64,000 nt of DNA from Streptomyces sp. DH-12 (GCF_002899455.1 NZ_PPFB01000001.1:7262501-7326500), one strand, 5' to 3'; counted from the first letter of the stretch, positions 1-8,819 are shown. Notes: generated from the sequence alone by a model not told the origin. Program-made: numbers and translations.

Positions 1-781
1 TGGAGGTGCCGATGTAGGCGCCCTGCGGGTTGGTGAACCGATTGCCGCTCCGACCGCAGTGCTCAGCGGTGAGCAGGTAGGTGGCGCTTGCGTCACGCAC
101 ACCGAACCCGGCCGTGCACGACCCGCCATTGAAGTTTATCTGTGCTCCGCCCGACCACGGCGCACCGTCGTTCACACGCGAGCGTTCCTGGAGAGGCTCC
201 TCGCTGATCGTCTTCACGGACACGCCGGCGATCCGGTCGACCGTGCTGTGGTCCTGCGCGACGGAGGCGGTGCGTGCTGCGCGGGTGGTGTCCTGCGCCA
301 GGACCAGTCCGCTGCCGTCAGTGGGGATCTTGACGCTGTGGCCGAGCGAGGGGTCCTTCTCCAGCCGGGCTTGTAACAGCTCGGAGGCGTCCTTGAGTTC
401 GGCCAGCGAGTGGTCCGCGGCGACGATGCGCACGGGGGCGGTTCTGCGGGCCCGCTCCGCGGCCCGCTGTACGGGCTCGGGCAGGTCGCCCTTCCACCAC
501 AGGGTGACGTGGTCTTCCTGAAGGCCGATGCCCGTGTAGCCCTCGTAGTGGCCCCGCTCCTGGGCCTTGGCCAGGATGCTCGCAGCGGCGACGAGGGGTC
601 GCTGCTCGTTCATCTTCCGCAGGTTGTCGGCGCCGACAGCCTGTGAGATCGGGACGCTCTTCTCGCTGTTACCGTCGCGCTGCTGCTCGGCGCTGGCGCC
701 CGGGGCGAGGGTGCCGACGAGCGCCATCGCCGCGGCCAGGGCCGAACCCGCAGCCCACAGGCTGGTTCTGCCGTATCTCAT
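1..781 (-). CDS. Secreted S1-family (streptogrisin-like) serine protease, 3' end outside window
   Basis: About 260 residues are visible before the gene runs off the left edge. The ATG at 781 follows a purine-rich RBS (AGAGGAAAGG). The start encodes a signal peptide (MRYGRTSLWAAGS, a hydrophobic Ala-rich core, then a likely cleavage after APGASA). A charged propeptide-like region of about 170 residues follows, as in alpha-lytic protease and streptogrisin precursors. Near the left edge, FNGGSCTAGFGVRD leads into LLTAEHCG, the catalytic-His motif of chymotrypsin-fold proteases. Asp and Ser of the triad would lie outside the window. The role inferred is extracellular proteolysis. Identification rests on the His motif and the pre-pro architecture. 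Confidence 0.85.
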   Translation of the reverse strand, partial: MRYGRTSLWAAGSALAAAMALVGTLAPGASAEQQRDGNSEKSVPISQAVGADNLRKMNEQRPLVAAASILAKAQERGHYEGYTGIGLQEDHVTLWWKGDLPEPVQRAAERARRTAPVRIVAADHSLAELKDASELLQARLEKDPSLGHSVKIPTDGSGLVLAQDTTRAARTASVAQDHSTVDRIAGVSVKTISEEPLQERSRVNDGAPWSGGAQINFNGGSCTAGFGVRDASATYLLTAEHCGRSGNRFTNPQGAYIGTS

Positions 782-1483
782 GAGTATGCCTTTCCTCTTG
801 GCGTAGCAGTCTGTGATCAGACGGCACAGACATCCTCATGGGCCCCGATTTACATTCGATCTACAAATGATTAATGCCAACCAGATACTCGGGGGTCGGA
901 AGTGAAACACGGAGTCGCACGTGCAGCCGGGTGCGGTGCCGGGAGAGCCACCTTCTCGACGGACTCCGTGAGAGACGTACCGCTCGACGTCCACGCACGG
1001 CTGGACGCCGACCGGACCGTCGAACCGAGTGCCGTACCGGCTCCGGTGAGACCGGCAGGAGCCCGGCTCCACCGCAGCGTGCTCTCCACCACCGTCGGTC
1101 GGAGGACAGCCGGACCCCACGCCCGTCATGCCGACTTCCTGCGCACCTGAAGGACGGACTGCCGCACTCGGCCCGCGACACCCCAAGTGGGCACCCCCGC
1201 CGGCACCTTCACCCAGCCGCTGTCGTCCACGCGGCACCCGGCTCGCCCGGCTTCTCGCGGTCTCCGGCTGTGGTGGAGATCGCGGCAGCCGATGACGAAA
1301 CCGCTTCCGCGGTCCAGGAGTTGCCCGCCGCTCCGTGCGATCGCACCGCCGCTCCGCGCGATCGCACCGGCGGACCGTACGAGCCTGGAGCCCGGCGAGC
1401 CCGGTGTACGGCCGCGCTGCTTCCTGGACTTGCGCCACGCTCGTGGCGCCGGGGACGGCCGGCCAGGTTCCACTGACCAGCCA
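782..1483. other. Gene-poor stretch with a short tandem repeat
   Basis: Open frames exist on both strands, but none has a recognisable family motif, a convincing RBS or sensible composition (Arg/Pro-rich shadows). It should hold the promoter of the leftward protease. A 21-bp unit ending in GCGATCGCACCG is tandemly repeated at about 1330-1371 with one mismatch. I see no gene here. Confidence 0.4.
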
Positions 1484-2245
1484 TGGCCGGGTTCATGGCC
1501 GGGGTTGGCGGCCGCAGGCGCAAGCAACTGAGCACCCGCTGGCGCAAGGCCGCTCCCGGCACCCAGGCGATCGTCGTGCTCGCCGTCCTGCGCCACGACC
1601 AGCGCCTGGCCGACATGGGCCGACGGCAACAACATGTCGGCCGCCACCGTGCGCCGTTGGGTCCTGGAGGTGATCGGTCTGCTGTCCGCCCGGGCCCCGC
1701 GCCTGGACCGTGCTCTGAAAACGATCGCCAGGCGGGGCGGGGTGGTGGCCCTGCTGGACGGCACCCTGGTCCGCGCCCGGCGCCGCACCGGGACAGCCAA
1801 CCGTAAGAACTACAGCGGGAAACACAAGGTCCACGGCCTGCTCTTCCTCGCCCTCACCGACGAGAGGGGCAGCCTGATCTGAATCTCCTCCGCTCGCCCC
1901 GGACGGGCCAGTGAGATCACCGTCGCCCGCCATGACAAGATCACCGCGCATCTGCGCGTGGCCGAGCTCGGAGCCCTGGCCGGCCTCGGCTTCGTCGGCC
2001 TGGACGACCACCCCGACGACGATCCCGTCATCATCACCGGCTTCAAAGCCACTCGCTCCCACCGCCTCACCGAGGCCCAGAAGGAGGCGAACCGACTGGT
2101 CAGTCGTGAACGTGCCGCCAACGAGCATGGTTTCACGTACCTCAAGACCTGGCGCGTCCTGGCCAAGGTCCGCATGACCACCCGTCATGCCACCTTCCTG
2201 CTGCGGGCACTGCTCGTCCTGGCGAACTCCGAAGTCCAACGCTGA
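1484..2245 (+). pseudogene. IS5-like (DDE_Tnp_4) transposase remnant
   Basis: Pieces of one transposase lie in order. An N-terminal part (RWRKAAPGTQAIVVLAVL) is in one frame. After a frameshift near 1605-1635 the next frame reads SAATVRRWVLEVIGLLSARAP, then VVALLDGTLVRARRR and NYSGKHKVHGLLFLAL. A TGA at 1880-1882 interrupts where relatives usually have Trp (LIW). The same frame resumes with ARPGRASEITVARHD, and ends with FTYLKTWRVLAKVR, a typical C-terminus. The GTL-x-NYSGKHKxHG and ARPGxxxxITxARHD blocks identify the family. With a frameshift and a nonsense codon it cannot make an active enzyme. Element ends were not found. Confidence 0.8.
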
Positions 2246-2305
2246 CGGACGATCTCCCGCTGACGATCACGACTCCGGCCAGCACGAGTACCCCGTCGCG
2301 GACTC

Positions 2306-2584
2306 ATGGACCTTGTCGACGAAGTACGGATCCGTCGACAGCCGAGACGTCTCGGTGCGGTGCGGTGCGGCTGCAGGCCGAAGGCCCGCCGGATCCGCGA
2401 CACGGTCGACTGCGACAGGCCCGTCTCCTTCGCCACCGCCCGCGTCGACCAGTGCGTGGCGTTCCTCGGCGTCGACTCCAGCGTCTTGGTGACCACGGCG
2501 GCGACCTGCTCGTCGGTGACCGTCCTCGGCCCGCCCGGACGCGGCATGTCACCCAGCCCGGCGATCCGGTGCTCGACTCTTGCA
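2306..2584 (-). pseudogene. IS630-family transposase N-terminal fragment
   Basis: The minus strand encodes HWSTRAVAKETGLSQSTVSR and RRAFGLQPHRT, the helix-turn-helix region of IS630 transposases, preceded by PRPGGPRTVTDEQVAAVV. An extra CACCG (tandem duplication near 2355-2370) breaks the frame. The next frame continues with SRLSTDPYFVDKV, the expected following block. After that the similarity stops, so the catalytic DDE half is missing. It abuts the preceding IS5-like relic, suggesting nested insertions with deletion between them. Confidence 0.75.
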
Positions 2585-2747
2585 GGACCGCGAGGAAGAT
2601 AACGGGGGGCAAGCTGGCGCCGATACCGAGCTCGACGATCCACTCCGGCTGTGGACGTGCGAGTTCGCTCGGTACGGTGGGGCGTCTGGCGGACGAGGCG
2701 AATGCGGAGGGGCGTGACCTGTCAACGCGCAAGACGTACGGCGGACG

Positions 2748-3365
2748 GTGGACGGCTGGCGGTGGCTGACCGAGTGGCTGCGGGTGCACGCCCCGACCTC
2801 GTACGCCTCCCTGCTGCCGCCTGCCGCGGCGGACGAGATCGCGGAGGCGCAGGGCTGCCTGGGGGAGCGCTGCGACTTCCGATTCCCGCCCGACCTCCTG
2901 GCCCTGTGGGCGGAGGCCGGCGGGGTACGGCAGCTCGATCTCGACGAGCTGGACGAGGAGGGCGAGGTGGCGACCGGACGGTTCCTGCCTCACGGTCTGC
3001 TGCTCACGCCCGCCCAGTCGATCAGGCCGCGCCTCGCCGGGTTCGATTCCCAGGGCAAGGACTACTGGGAGGGAGTGGAGTGGGTGGCGCCCTTCGGTAA
3101 CTACGCCGAGGCGACCGATGCCGGTCTGTACCTGTCGGCGGCCGGTCTGGGCGAATGGACCAGCTATGAGGGCATGTACATGAACGAGCCTTCGTATCCG
3201 ACGCTCGCCGTCTATCTCGAAACCGTCCGTCAGACGCTCACCGAGGGCCCGGCCGGCCGGATGGGCCCTCAGGTGCCCGGCATCGTCCACGGCTGTCTCA
3301 TCTGGCAGAACCCGGAGCTGCCGAGGCTGGACGAGACGCACGCCGACTGGCAACCGGTGCACTGA
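2748..3365 (+). CDS. SMI1/KNR4 family protein
   Basis: 205 residues from a GTG start. The order of blocks matches SMI1/KNR4 (SUKH) proteins: an N-terminal WLRVHAPTSYASLLPPAA, then IAEAQGCLG, then FPPDLLALWAEAGGV, then a central FLPHGLLLTPAQ segment and a YWEGVEWVAPFGNYAEAT region. SUKH proteins are often immunity factors against nuclease toxins in polymorphic-toxin loci. This gene converges on a nuclease-domain gene immediately downstream, which supports but does not prove that role. No signal peptide or membrane segment is seen. The GTG start is chosen because relatives begin close to the first Trp-rich segment; the RBS is weak. Confidence 0.7.
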   Translation: MDGWRWLTEWLRVHAPTSYASLLPPAAADEIAEAQGCLGERCDFRFPPDLLALWAEAGGVRQLDLDELDEEGEVATGRFLPHGLLLTPAQSIRPRLAGFDSQGKDYWEGVEWVAPFGNYAEATDAGLYLSAAGLGEWTSYEGMYMNEPSYPTLAVYLETVRQTLTEGPAGRMGPQVPGIVHGCLIWQNPELPRLDETHADWQPVH

Positions 3366-3422
3366 GCAGGGCGGGGCCCCCGAGGGATCGGGACGGGCCC
3401 CGCCAGCTTCATCGTGGAGTGA

Positions 3423-4179
3423 CTACGGCTTCGCCATGGTGCAGACCAGGACGGCCTTCGAGGTGTCGCACCCCTTGAACCAGGCGTTGCCCGGGTCGAG
3501 GAAGTAATCCTGCGTGTCGAGCAGCCGCATCGCCTTGGCGAACTCGCCGAAGGGTCGCATCGAGCCCTGGTTGACATCAGCGGACATCGAGGAGCGGCCG
3601 CAGTTCTCGGTGAACGACGGCGCGTCGTACCGGGTATCGTCCAAGAAGTGCATCTTCCCGTCGTCGGCGACGGCGGACACCGTCTGAATGCAGTCGGCGC
3701 CCCCGTTCGGGGCCTCGTTCAGACCGCCGTTGACCGCCTTCATACCGGCGGACTGGTACGTCGAGGCGAACGGGAACTCGTCGCAGTTCACCTCGTCCAG
3801 ATGCGGCCCGACGTGGTGCAGGGCCGTCTTCGGATGCGGCAGGAACGTCTTGCGAGCAACCCACCCGGTGCTCGCCGACTTCGCCCCCTGGTACCGGGTG
3901 CACATCGCGTCCCGGCTCCGCTGCGGTTCGTAGGCCTCCTTGTTACGGGCCTGCGGCGCCAGGTACTTCAGCGGTGCGTCCCAGCTCTGCCCGATGCCCG
4001 CGATCTTGGACTTGTTCTGGATCACCCAGGCGTGCGCGGCCGCCTCGGGGTAGGCGGCGGTGTTGAACCGGTAGGTGGGGGCGTACTGGGGCAGTACGCA
4101 ACCCGGGGTGCCGTTGAAGGCGACCTTGTCGCAGGCCACGATCAGGCTCGGGGACTGCCAGGCCGCGTAGTCGTCCTTC
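3423..4179 (-). pseudogene. NucA/NucB-type nuclease-domain protein, 5' end removed by IS
   Basis: About 252 residues remain. The C-terminal part carries NCDEFPFASTYQSAG, the hallmark of the NucA/NucB deoxyribonuclease family (CDEYPFAST), followed by a Cys-containing tail. Several Cys residues suggest a secreted, disulfide-bonded protein. The reading frame is open only to the IS end at 4180; the apparent ATG at 4196 lies inside the IS terminal repeat, so the true N-terminus (signal peptide or trafficking domain) is lost. It converges with the SMI1/KNR4 gene, as in toxin/immunity pairs. A second NucA/NucB-type gene lies at 5675-6379. Confidence 0.7.
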
Positions 4180-4201
4180 CACTGAGCCTTTTCCATCTTG
4201 A

Positions 4202-4982
4202 TCAGGTGGCGAGTTCGAGGGCGACGACGGCTCGGACGACGGCTGTGATCCGGATGGTGCTACAGCGGAGCTTCCGCAGGAGCCGCCAGGACTTGAGGAT
4301 CGCCATGGCGCGTTCGTCGAGGCTGCGGATCTTCGTGTGGTCCCGGTTGTGAAGTCGGCGCCAGCCGCGCAGGTTCTTGCCCCGGAACGGGACGCGGACA
4401 GCAAGACCTGCGCCCTGGTACGGCTTGTCGGCCCAGTACTTGATGTCCTCCGCGGCGAGAGCGGCGGGAATGCCGTGGGCCCGCGCCGCGGTCAAGTCGT
4501 GGGTGGCTCCCGGCAGTGCGTCCGAGACCCAGATCAGACGTCCGGCTGGATCCGCAAGGACCTGCACGTTCATCCCGTGGTGCTTCTTCTTCCCGGAGTA
4601 GTACGGCTGGTCGGCGGCGATGCGGTCGGTCGGCAGCACGGTGCCGTCGAGGATCACGTACGCCTTCTTCCGCGCGGTCGTCATGGCCTGTTCCAGCGTG
4701 GGTGCGAGGGCGGCCCGGAGGTCGACGGCCTCGCGTATGTAGCGGTAGGCCGTGGCGATCCCGATGCGGAAGCCCGCGGCGAGGCGGGCGTTGGGGGCAC
4801 CCCCGGCCGGAGGCTGGGGGAGTGTCACCGCAGCGCAGGTGGGCCAGGACGAGCAGGGCCTGCCGGCCGCAGGTCAGGCGCCGCCACCGGGAGCCGATCC
4901 GACGGCGGTGACCTGTGAGGAGACCGGAGAGGTGTCGCAACGTGCGGCTGGACAGATCGATGCCGGACGGGTAGACAAGCAC
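4202..4982 (-). pseudogene. IS5-like (DDE_Tnp_4) transposase, split by a palindromic insertion
   Basis: The N-terminal frame starts at GTG 4982 (VLVYPSGIDLSSRTLRHL) and reaches QALLVLAHLRCGD. The frame then breaks at a 30-odd-bp GC-rich palindrome (4791-4822). The rest is in another frame: ARLAAGFRIGIATAYRYI, VILDGTVLPTDRIAADQPYY, GKKKHHGMNVQVLAD, LPGATHDLTAARAHGI and IRSLDERAMAILKSWRLLRK, ending at 4202. All expected DDE blocks are there, but the inserted sequence shifts the frame, so the enzyme should be inactive unless expressed as two pieces. Confidence 0.8.
4791..4822. repeat. Small GC-rich palindromic insert inside transposase gene
   Basis: The sequence has the form GGGGGCACCCCCGGCC-GGAGGCTGGGGGAG, able to fold as a stem-loop. 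It interrupts the transposase between codons for LRCGDT and ARLAAG. CCCCCAGCC/GGCTGGGGG palindromes of this kind recur in Streptomyces genomes as REP-like elements. That it is an insertion is inferred from the reading frames on either side. Confidence 0.6.
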
Positions 4983-5104
4983 ACGAAGCCTCTGGTGGAG
5001 ACGGATTTCTTGGTCGAAAACCCGTCTACCAGGAGCTCTCTTCATGCCCGCAGCCGGGGTCACCCGCCCAACCACCCGTCAGGTTGGAAACGGCTCAGTG
5101 TGAG

Positions 5105-5572
5105 CTACGGTGCGATCACCAAAAGTGTCGTCAGCGCAATCACGACCGTAATACCTGCCCAGAGAACCGACCAGGCCAATAGTGGGCGGCGAACGACCAA
5201 GGCATCAAGCCTGCGTACCCTTACCAGGAAGCCCCTAGAGCGTAGCCTGTGAGGCGGCGGCGATGGCGCGATCTCGTTTGCGCGAGTAGACGCTTCCCGG
5301 ATGACTGGGTTCTCGCGGTGGTTATCCCATACCCAGGTGTCTCCCACCCGTCGGCCTCTGTAAAGACCACCGAGGATATCGCGTCGCCAGCGCGTTCCGG
5401 CAGCGTCATAAAAAGAGAGGAGGACATCATGCGGCGTAGGTGGCCCGTCTGGCATCAGAAGCCCAGGCCTATATGACGGCAATTGGAACTTATATGTGGA
5501 ACCCGGGCCGATATGCTCTTGAATATCGGAAACCTCCTGACCAAGGTAGCTTGCCTCCAACAGGAGCTTCAT
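5105..5572 (-). CDS. Hypothetical protein with one C-terminal membrane segment
   Basis: 155 residues from the ATG at 5572. The N-terminal two thirds (MKLLLEASYLGQEVSDIQEH ... VLLSFYDAAGTRWRRDILGG) looks like a soluble domain. The C-terminus has one transmembrane segment (LLAWSVLWAGITVVIALTTLLVIA). I do not recognise a family. The gene is hemmed in by IS ends: an IS-end-like sequence at 5588-5619 lies just upstream of the start and the IS5-like element ends four bases past the stop. It may therefore be a truncated gene whose true N-terminus is lost. Confidence 0.5.
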   Translation of the reverse strand: MKLLLEASYLGQEVSDIQEHIGPGSTYKFQLPSYRPGLLMPDGPPTPHDVLLSFYDAAGTRWRRDILGGLYRGRRVGDTWVWDNHRENPVIREASTRANEIAPSPPPHRLRSRGFLVRVRRLDALVVRRPLLAWSVLWAGITVVIALTTLLVIAP

Positions 5573-5587
5573 CTGTCTGTCAGCCCA

Positions 5588-5619
5588 ACTGACATGCCCA
5601 GCCGTCGGGTTGAAAAGGG
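5588..5619. repeat. Solitary IS-end-like sequence
   Basis: Read on the minus strand, this begins CAGTGAGCCCTTTTCAACCC and matches the right end of the IS at 4180-5100 (CACTGAGCCGTTTCCAACC) and the end at 55192 (CAGTGAACCGTTTTCATCC). No transposase adjoins it, so it looks like a relic end left by deletion. The match is short and partly by eye. Confidence 0.4.
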
Positions 5620-5674
5620 CTCACTGCTGATCTGCAACTATTCAGGATGAAAGAGGTTCAGTAACGCGAACGAT

Positions 5675-6379
5675 TTGACTGAGGGGGCGGTCGCCCACTC
5701 CGACGCTCCCGCTGTCGACGAAAAGGATTTCACTGAGATCAAGTACCATCTGTACATCACGCACACCGGGTCGACACCCGCAAAGCCCAACGCGGAATGG
5801 ACTATGCCGCGTTACGTGCGCTGTAACACTCATCTCACCGAGAAGAACAATGAGAGCACTGGATGCGCGCTGTCCAATGTTGCGCCGCCCGACATGGAGC
5901 TGCCAATCAGCACGTACGGCGCCGCAGCCGTAACCTATGGCTTCGGGCAAGATGCTCTTCCCGACGGGTGGGGCTACCGCAAGTCGATGCAGCGCGCCCT
6001 CAACGGCAAGGAAAGGCGTGAGTACACCTGCGGCACCAAGAGCACCGTCAAGTTCGTCCATAGGTGCGACATAGTGCCCGACGACTCGTGCGACAAGTAT
6101 CCTTTCGCCTCGACCAAGCAAGGTGGCACCGACGGGGCACTCTGCGTCGAAATCACTCCGCTCCTCGAGGGCGACGGAAAATACCATGTGTATAATTCCG
6201 ATCCGTCCAGGCTCGTCACTGGCAAGGAGCCCTGCGTGCGCGGCCACATACCCGAGGACTTGAATGAGCTTGCCGGCAGCGCATACTCCCGCTACACCCA
6301 GGACTGGCGACTGATTGAGGATGACCGCTTCTGGGTGGGTATTCCAGATTTCTTCGACAAGGTGAAAACCGGAGAATAG
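5675..6379 (+). CDS. NucA/NucB-type nuclease-domain protein, probably 5'-truncated
   Basis: 234 residues from a TTG start, with no good RBS and a stop codon 27 bases upstream. The centre and C-terminus contain DSCDKYPFASTKQGG, the NucA/NucB deoxyribonuclease signature, preceded by YRKSMQRAL. Eight or so Cys residues suggest an exported protein, but no signal peptide is present, so the original start was probably lost in rearrangement near 5620. It is a distant paralogue of 3423-4179. The next gene (6440-7108, same strand, 60-bp gap) could be its partner. GC content is visibly lower than in neighbours, hinting at transfer. Confidence 0.65.
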   Translation: MTEGAVAHSDAPAVDEKDFTEIKYHLYITHTGSTPAKPNAEWTMPRYVRCNTHLTEKNNESTGCALSNVAPPDMELPISTYGAAAVTYGFGQDALPDGWGYRKSMQRALNGKERREYTCGTKSTVKFVHRCDIVPDDSCDKYPFASTKQGGTDGALCVEITPLLEGDGKYHVYNSDPSRLVTGKEPCVRGHIPEDLNELAGSAYSRYTQDWRLIEDDRFWVGIPDFFDKVKTGE

Positions 6380-6439
6380 AACGGCGACGGAATCGTGATC
6401 GTCGTCTGACTTCACAACCGACCTCGTCCGCTCGCGGCT

Positions 6440-7108
6440 ATGAATGCCGGGGCAGGCGAGGGTATAAATATTGATTGGAGTAAAGTGGCCAGTTCCTGGA
6501 CCTTGGACATGTCACAGCACTTCTGCCTGACTGTTACTTTTCGCAGAAGGGCAGAAGAGGTCGTCGGAATCTACGGAGCCGACGCGGGCAGGTTCAGTCG
6601 GGTTCCTTCGCGAGAGGCCCCCGAGGCTCCACGATCGGGCACCTTGCTGCGTGCCGGTGTTTTGAACGAGTGGGCTTTCTGCATCGAATTCGAAAACTTT
6701 ATCGGGTCCACGTATGCCATCATGCGCGACCTGTCGGCGCAGACTGAATGCCTCGTTCTGCTCACGACAGAGAAAGGGCTGACACTGTTCTCCAGTGTTG
6801 TGGACGGCGAAGTGGTCGAGCGATTCGAGCCCGGATATCCACCCAGCACTCAAGGCCGTAGCCCGCACGGCTACGCCGACGAGATACACGGACTCGTCGC
6901 GGATGGATTGGGCCCGGTAGCGGCGTCTCTCAGGTCCATCGCCCGGCGCGTCGGCCGCAGCCTCACGACGGAGATTTTGCACGGACCGCTGCTCTCTGTC
7001 GTTATTGATGATTTCGACCGACAAGTACTCAACCACCCCGACCCTCCGCTTCTGTTTCCGGCGCCTCCACCGGGTGGCTCCGGCCCGCTAGGCCGACGGC
7101 TGTTGTAG
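6440..7108 (+). CDS. DUF6461-like hypothetical protein, possible immunity partner
   Basis: 222 residues from ATG 6440. The pattern resembles DUF6461-type actinobacterial proteins: an opening SWTLDMSQHFCLTVTFRR with a Trp and FCLTF-like block, a central WAFCIEFENFIGSTYAIMRD and a later LVLLTTEKGLTLFSSVVDGE. The family function is unknown. Position directly behind a NucA/NucB-type nuclease gene suggests an immunity or accessory role. No signal peptide or membrane helix is seen. The RBS is poor and the start could lie slightly downstream. Its 3' end lies 56 bp from the CTAG target of the IS701 element. Confidence 0.5.
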   Translation: MNAGAGEGINIDWSKVASSWTLDMSQHFCLTVTFRRRAEEVVGIYGADAGRFSRVPSREAPEAPRSGTLLRAGVLNEWAFCIEFENFIGSTYAIMRDLSAQTECLVLLTTEKGLTLFSSVVDGEVVERFEPGYPPSTQGRSPHGYADEIHGLVADGLGPVAASLRSIARRVGRSLTTEILHGPLLSVVIDDFDRQVLNHPDPPLLFPAPPPGGSGPLGRRLL

Positions 7109-7168
7109 CCCGTCAACCTTAATGAAGGAATCCGCCGGGAATTTTGAGGACGGATGTAACTTCCCTAG

Positions 7169-8585
7169 TAGTGCTTCGTTAGGTTCTGGGCTGTCTGTGG
7201 CGGGTTCGTGGGCTGGGCAGAGGGCGGCCGCAGGTGGCGCAGGCACCGGTCCAGCACCTCAGCAGGTCTTGAAGAACGTCAAGGACCTGGTAGAGGGTCA
7301 GGCCGGTGTGTGGGCTTTTGGGTCGAGCCGCCGGAGGGTGAGGAATGCCTGGGCGGCGGTGACGAGGGTGACGTGGTGGTGCCAGCCGCGCCAGGTGCGG
7401 CCCTCGAAGTGGTCCAGGCCCAGGCCGTGCTTGAGTTCGCGGTAGTCGTGTTCGATCCGCCAGCGCATCTTCGCCCATCGCACCAGGTCGGCGACCGGGG
7501 TCGAAGCGGGCAGGTTCGACATCCAGTAGCCGGTCGGAGCGTCCTGGCCGTCCGGCCACTCAACCAGCAGGGTCTGGGTGGGCAGGACGCCGTCCCATCG
7601 GTTGCGGCCGCCGCCCGCCTCCTGGGCCGCGGCCAGGGACTGCTTACCCGCGGGCCGCACCGTCAGGACCGCGAACCGGGAGATCATCGCGCCTTTGCTG
7701 CCCTGACGCCAGGTCACCTCGGCGAACCGGCCGACACCGGCTTCGGCCGCGAGGACCGAGACGGCTCGTGGTGGAGTGCGGTAGCGGGGCAGCGTCGGCG
7801 GGCCGAGCCCGCTGTAAGCGGGCTGGTACGGCTCGGCATTCTCCGGGTGGGCGACTTCCTTCCCGGTCAGCGCGAGCACATAGGACAGCCCGCGCTGTTG
7901 AAGACCGAGCCGGAACGGGGTGCTGACGCCGTAGCCGGCATCGGCGACCACGACCGGAGCCTTCAGCTGCCACTCGTCGAGCGTGTCGAGCAGGCCGAGC
8001 GCCAGGCGCCACTTCTCCTGGTGCACCACCTCGTCGGGCACTCCTGCCCTGCGGCACCGCTGCGGTGCATCCGTCCACTCGCGTGGCAGATACAACTCCC
8101 AGTTCAGCGGACACGACGCGGTGTCGGTGGCGGCATGGACACTGACCGCGACCTGGCAGTTCGCCCGCTTGCCGACCGCTCCGCAGTACTGCCGGGTCAC
8201 CCCCACCGACGCGGTGCCGCACTTGGGGAACGACACATCGTCGACCACCCACACCTCGGGCCCGATCACCTCGGACAGCCGCTCGGCGATCCGCTGCCTG
8301 ACCGGCAGCGGATCCCACGGCGACTGGTTCACGAACTGCTGCAGAGCCTGCATGTTCCCGTCCGGCAGCCGCTCGGCCATCGGCTGGATCGACTTGCGCC
8401 GGCCGTCGAGCATCAGGCCCCGCAGATAACACTCGCCCCACCGCCGCTGATCCCGCCGCGGCAGCGACCCGAACACATCGGCAACGAACTCCGCCAACTC
8501 ACCCCGGAGCCGTTCCACCTCCCCCAGCTTCACCCTGGGAGGCTGCCCACCATCAGCCGAGATCACCCAACGTAACGAAGCACTA
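7169..8585. mobile_element. Complete IS701-family insertion sequence
   Basis: Near-perfect terminal inverted repeats begin TAGTGCTTCGTTA at both ends. The element is 1417 bp and flanked by CTAG at 7165-7168 and 8586-8589, the 4-bp palindromic target duplication expected for IS701. One intact transposase gene lies inside on the minus strand. With ends, duplication and open reading frame all intact, it is the best candidate in the window for a recently active element. Confidence 0.92.
7298..8566 (-). CDS. IS701-family transposase
   Basis: 422 residues from GTG 8566 (an alternative GTG at 8533 gives 411). The frame stays open past the IS end, but the gene must begin inside the element. Conserved blocks follow in order: LRGELAEFVADVFGSLPRRD, YLRGLMLDGRRKSIQPMAER, WVVDDVSFPKCGTASVGV (first catalytic Asp), VVVADAGYGVSTPFRLGL (second Asp region), GYWMSNLP and WRIEHDYRELKHGLGLDHFE (catalytic Glu region). 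Length and blocks match the full-length family. It catalyses cut-and-paste transposition of the surrounding element. Confidence 0.92.
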   Translation of the reverse strand: MISADGGQPPRVKLGEVERLRGELAEFVADVFGSLPRRDQRRWGECYLRGLMLDGRRKSIQPMAERLPDGNMQALQQFVNQSPWDPLPVRQRIAERLSEVIGPEVWVVDDVSFPKCGTASVGVTRQYCGAVGKRANCQVAVSVHAATDTASCPLNWELYLPREWTDAPQRCRRAGVPDEVVHQEKWRLALGLLDTLDEWQLKAPVVVADAGYGVSTPFRLGLQQRGLSYVLALTGKEVAHPENAEPYQPAYSGLGPPTLPRYRTPPRAVSVLAAEAGVGRFAEVTWRQGSKGAMISRFAVLTVRPAGKQSLAAAQEAGGGRNRWDGVLPTQTLLVEWPDGQDAPTGYWMSNLPASTPVADLVRWAKMRWRIEHDYRELKHGLGLDHFEGRTWRGWHHHVTLVTAAQAFLTLRRLDPKAHTPA

Positions 8586-8819
8586 CTAGTAGATGTGGTC
8601 GTCGGCGCGTTCATCCTCGGGCATCCGTCGGAGACGCCACGCACCGAAGCCGGCCCCAAGAGCCCCGCCCATGAGAGCTGCCGCTCCTGCCCACACGCCG
8701 CTGGGCGAGAGCGCCGCAGCGAGCAAACCGGCCAACAGGGCGCCAACCAGCAGGCACATGACGGCGATGAAGCACGCAGCGAGGTAGCGATTCCTCAGAG
8801 GCGTCATGCCACCTTGCAT
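8586..8819 (-). CDS. Small two-helix membrane protein
   Basis: 77 residues. ATG 8819 has a strong RBS (AGGAGG, six bases upstream). After a basic start (MTPLRNR) come two hydrophobic segments, YLAACFIAVMCLLVGALLAG and VWAGAAALMGGALGAGFGAW, then an acidic tail (MPEDERADDHIY). Unknown family. Its stop codon TAG lies inside the CTAG target site of the IS701 element, so the element sits exactly at the gene's 3' end without changing the protein but probably removing its terminator. Confidence 0.7.
   Translation of the reverse strand: MQGGMTPLRNRYLAACFIAVMCLLVGALLAGLLAAALSPSGVWAGAAALMGGALGAGFGAWRLRRMPEDERADDHIY

Larger units (their letters stand above)
4180..5100. mobile_element. IS5-like insertion sequence
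   Basis: The left end starts CACTGAGCCTTTTCCATC at 4180. The right end at 5100, read inverted, starts CACTGAGCCGTTTCCAACC. These imperfect terminal repeats bracket one transposase gene in a 921-bp element. The left end truncates the nuclease-domain gene; the right end stops four bases before the stop codon of the gene at 5105-5572. No clear target duplication is visible. Similar ends occur at about 5588-5619 and 55192. Confidence 0.7.

Noticed and set aside
5642..6415. 257-codon minus-strand ORF
   Set aside because: The plus strand carries a NucA/NucB signature and Cys pattern; the antisense frame has no motif.
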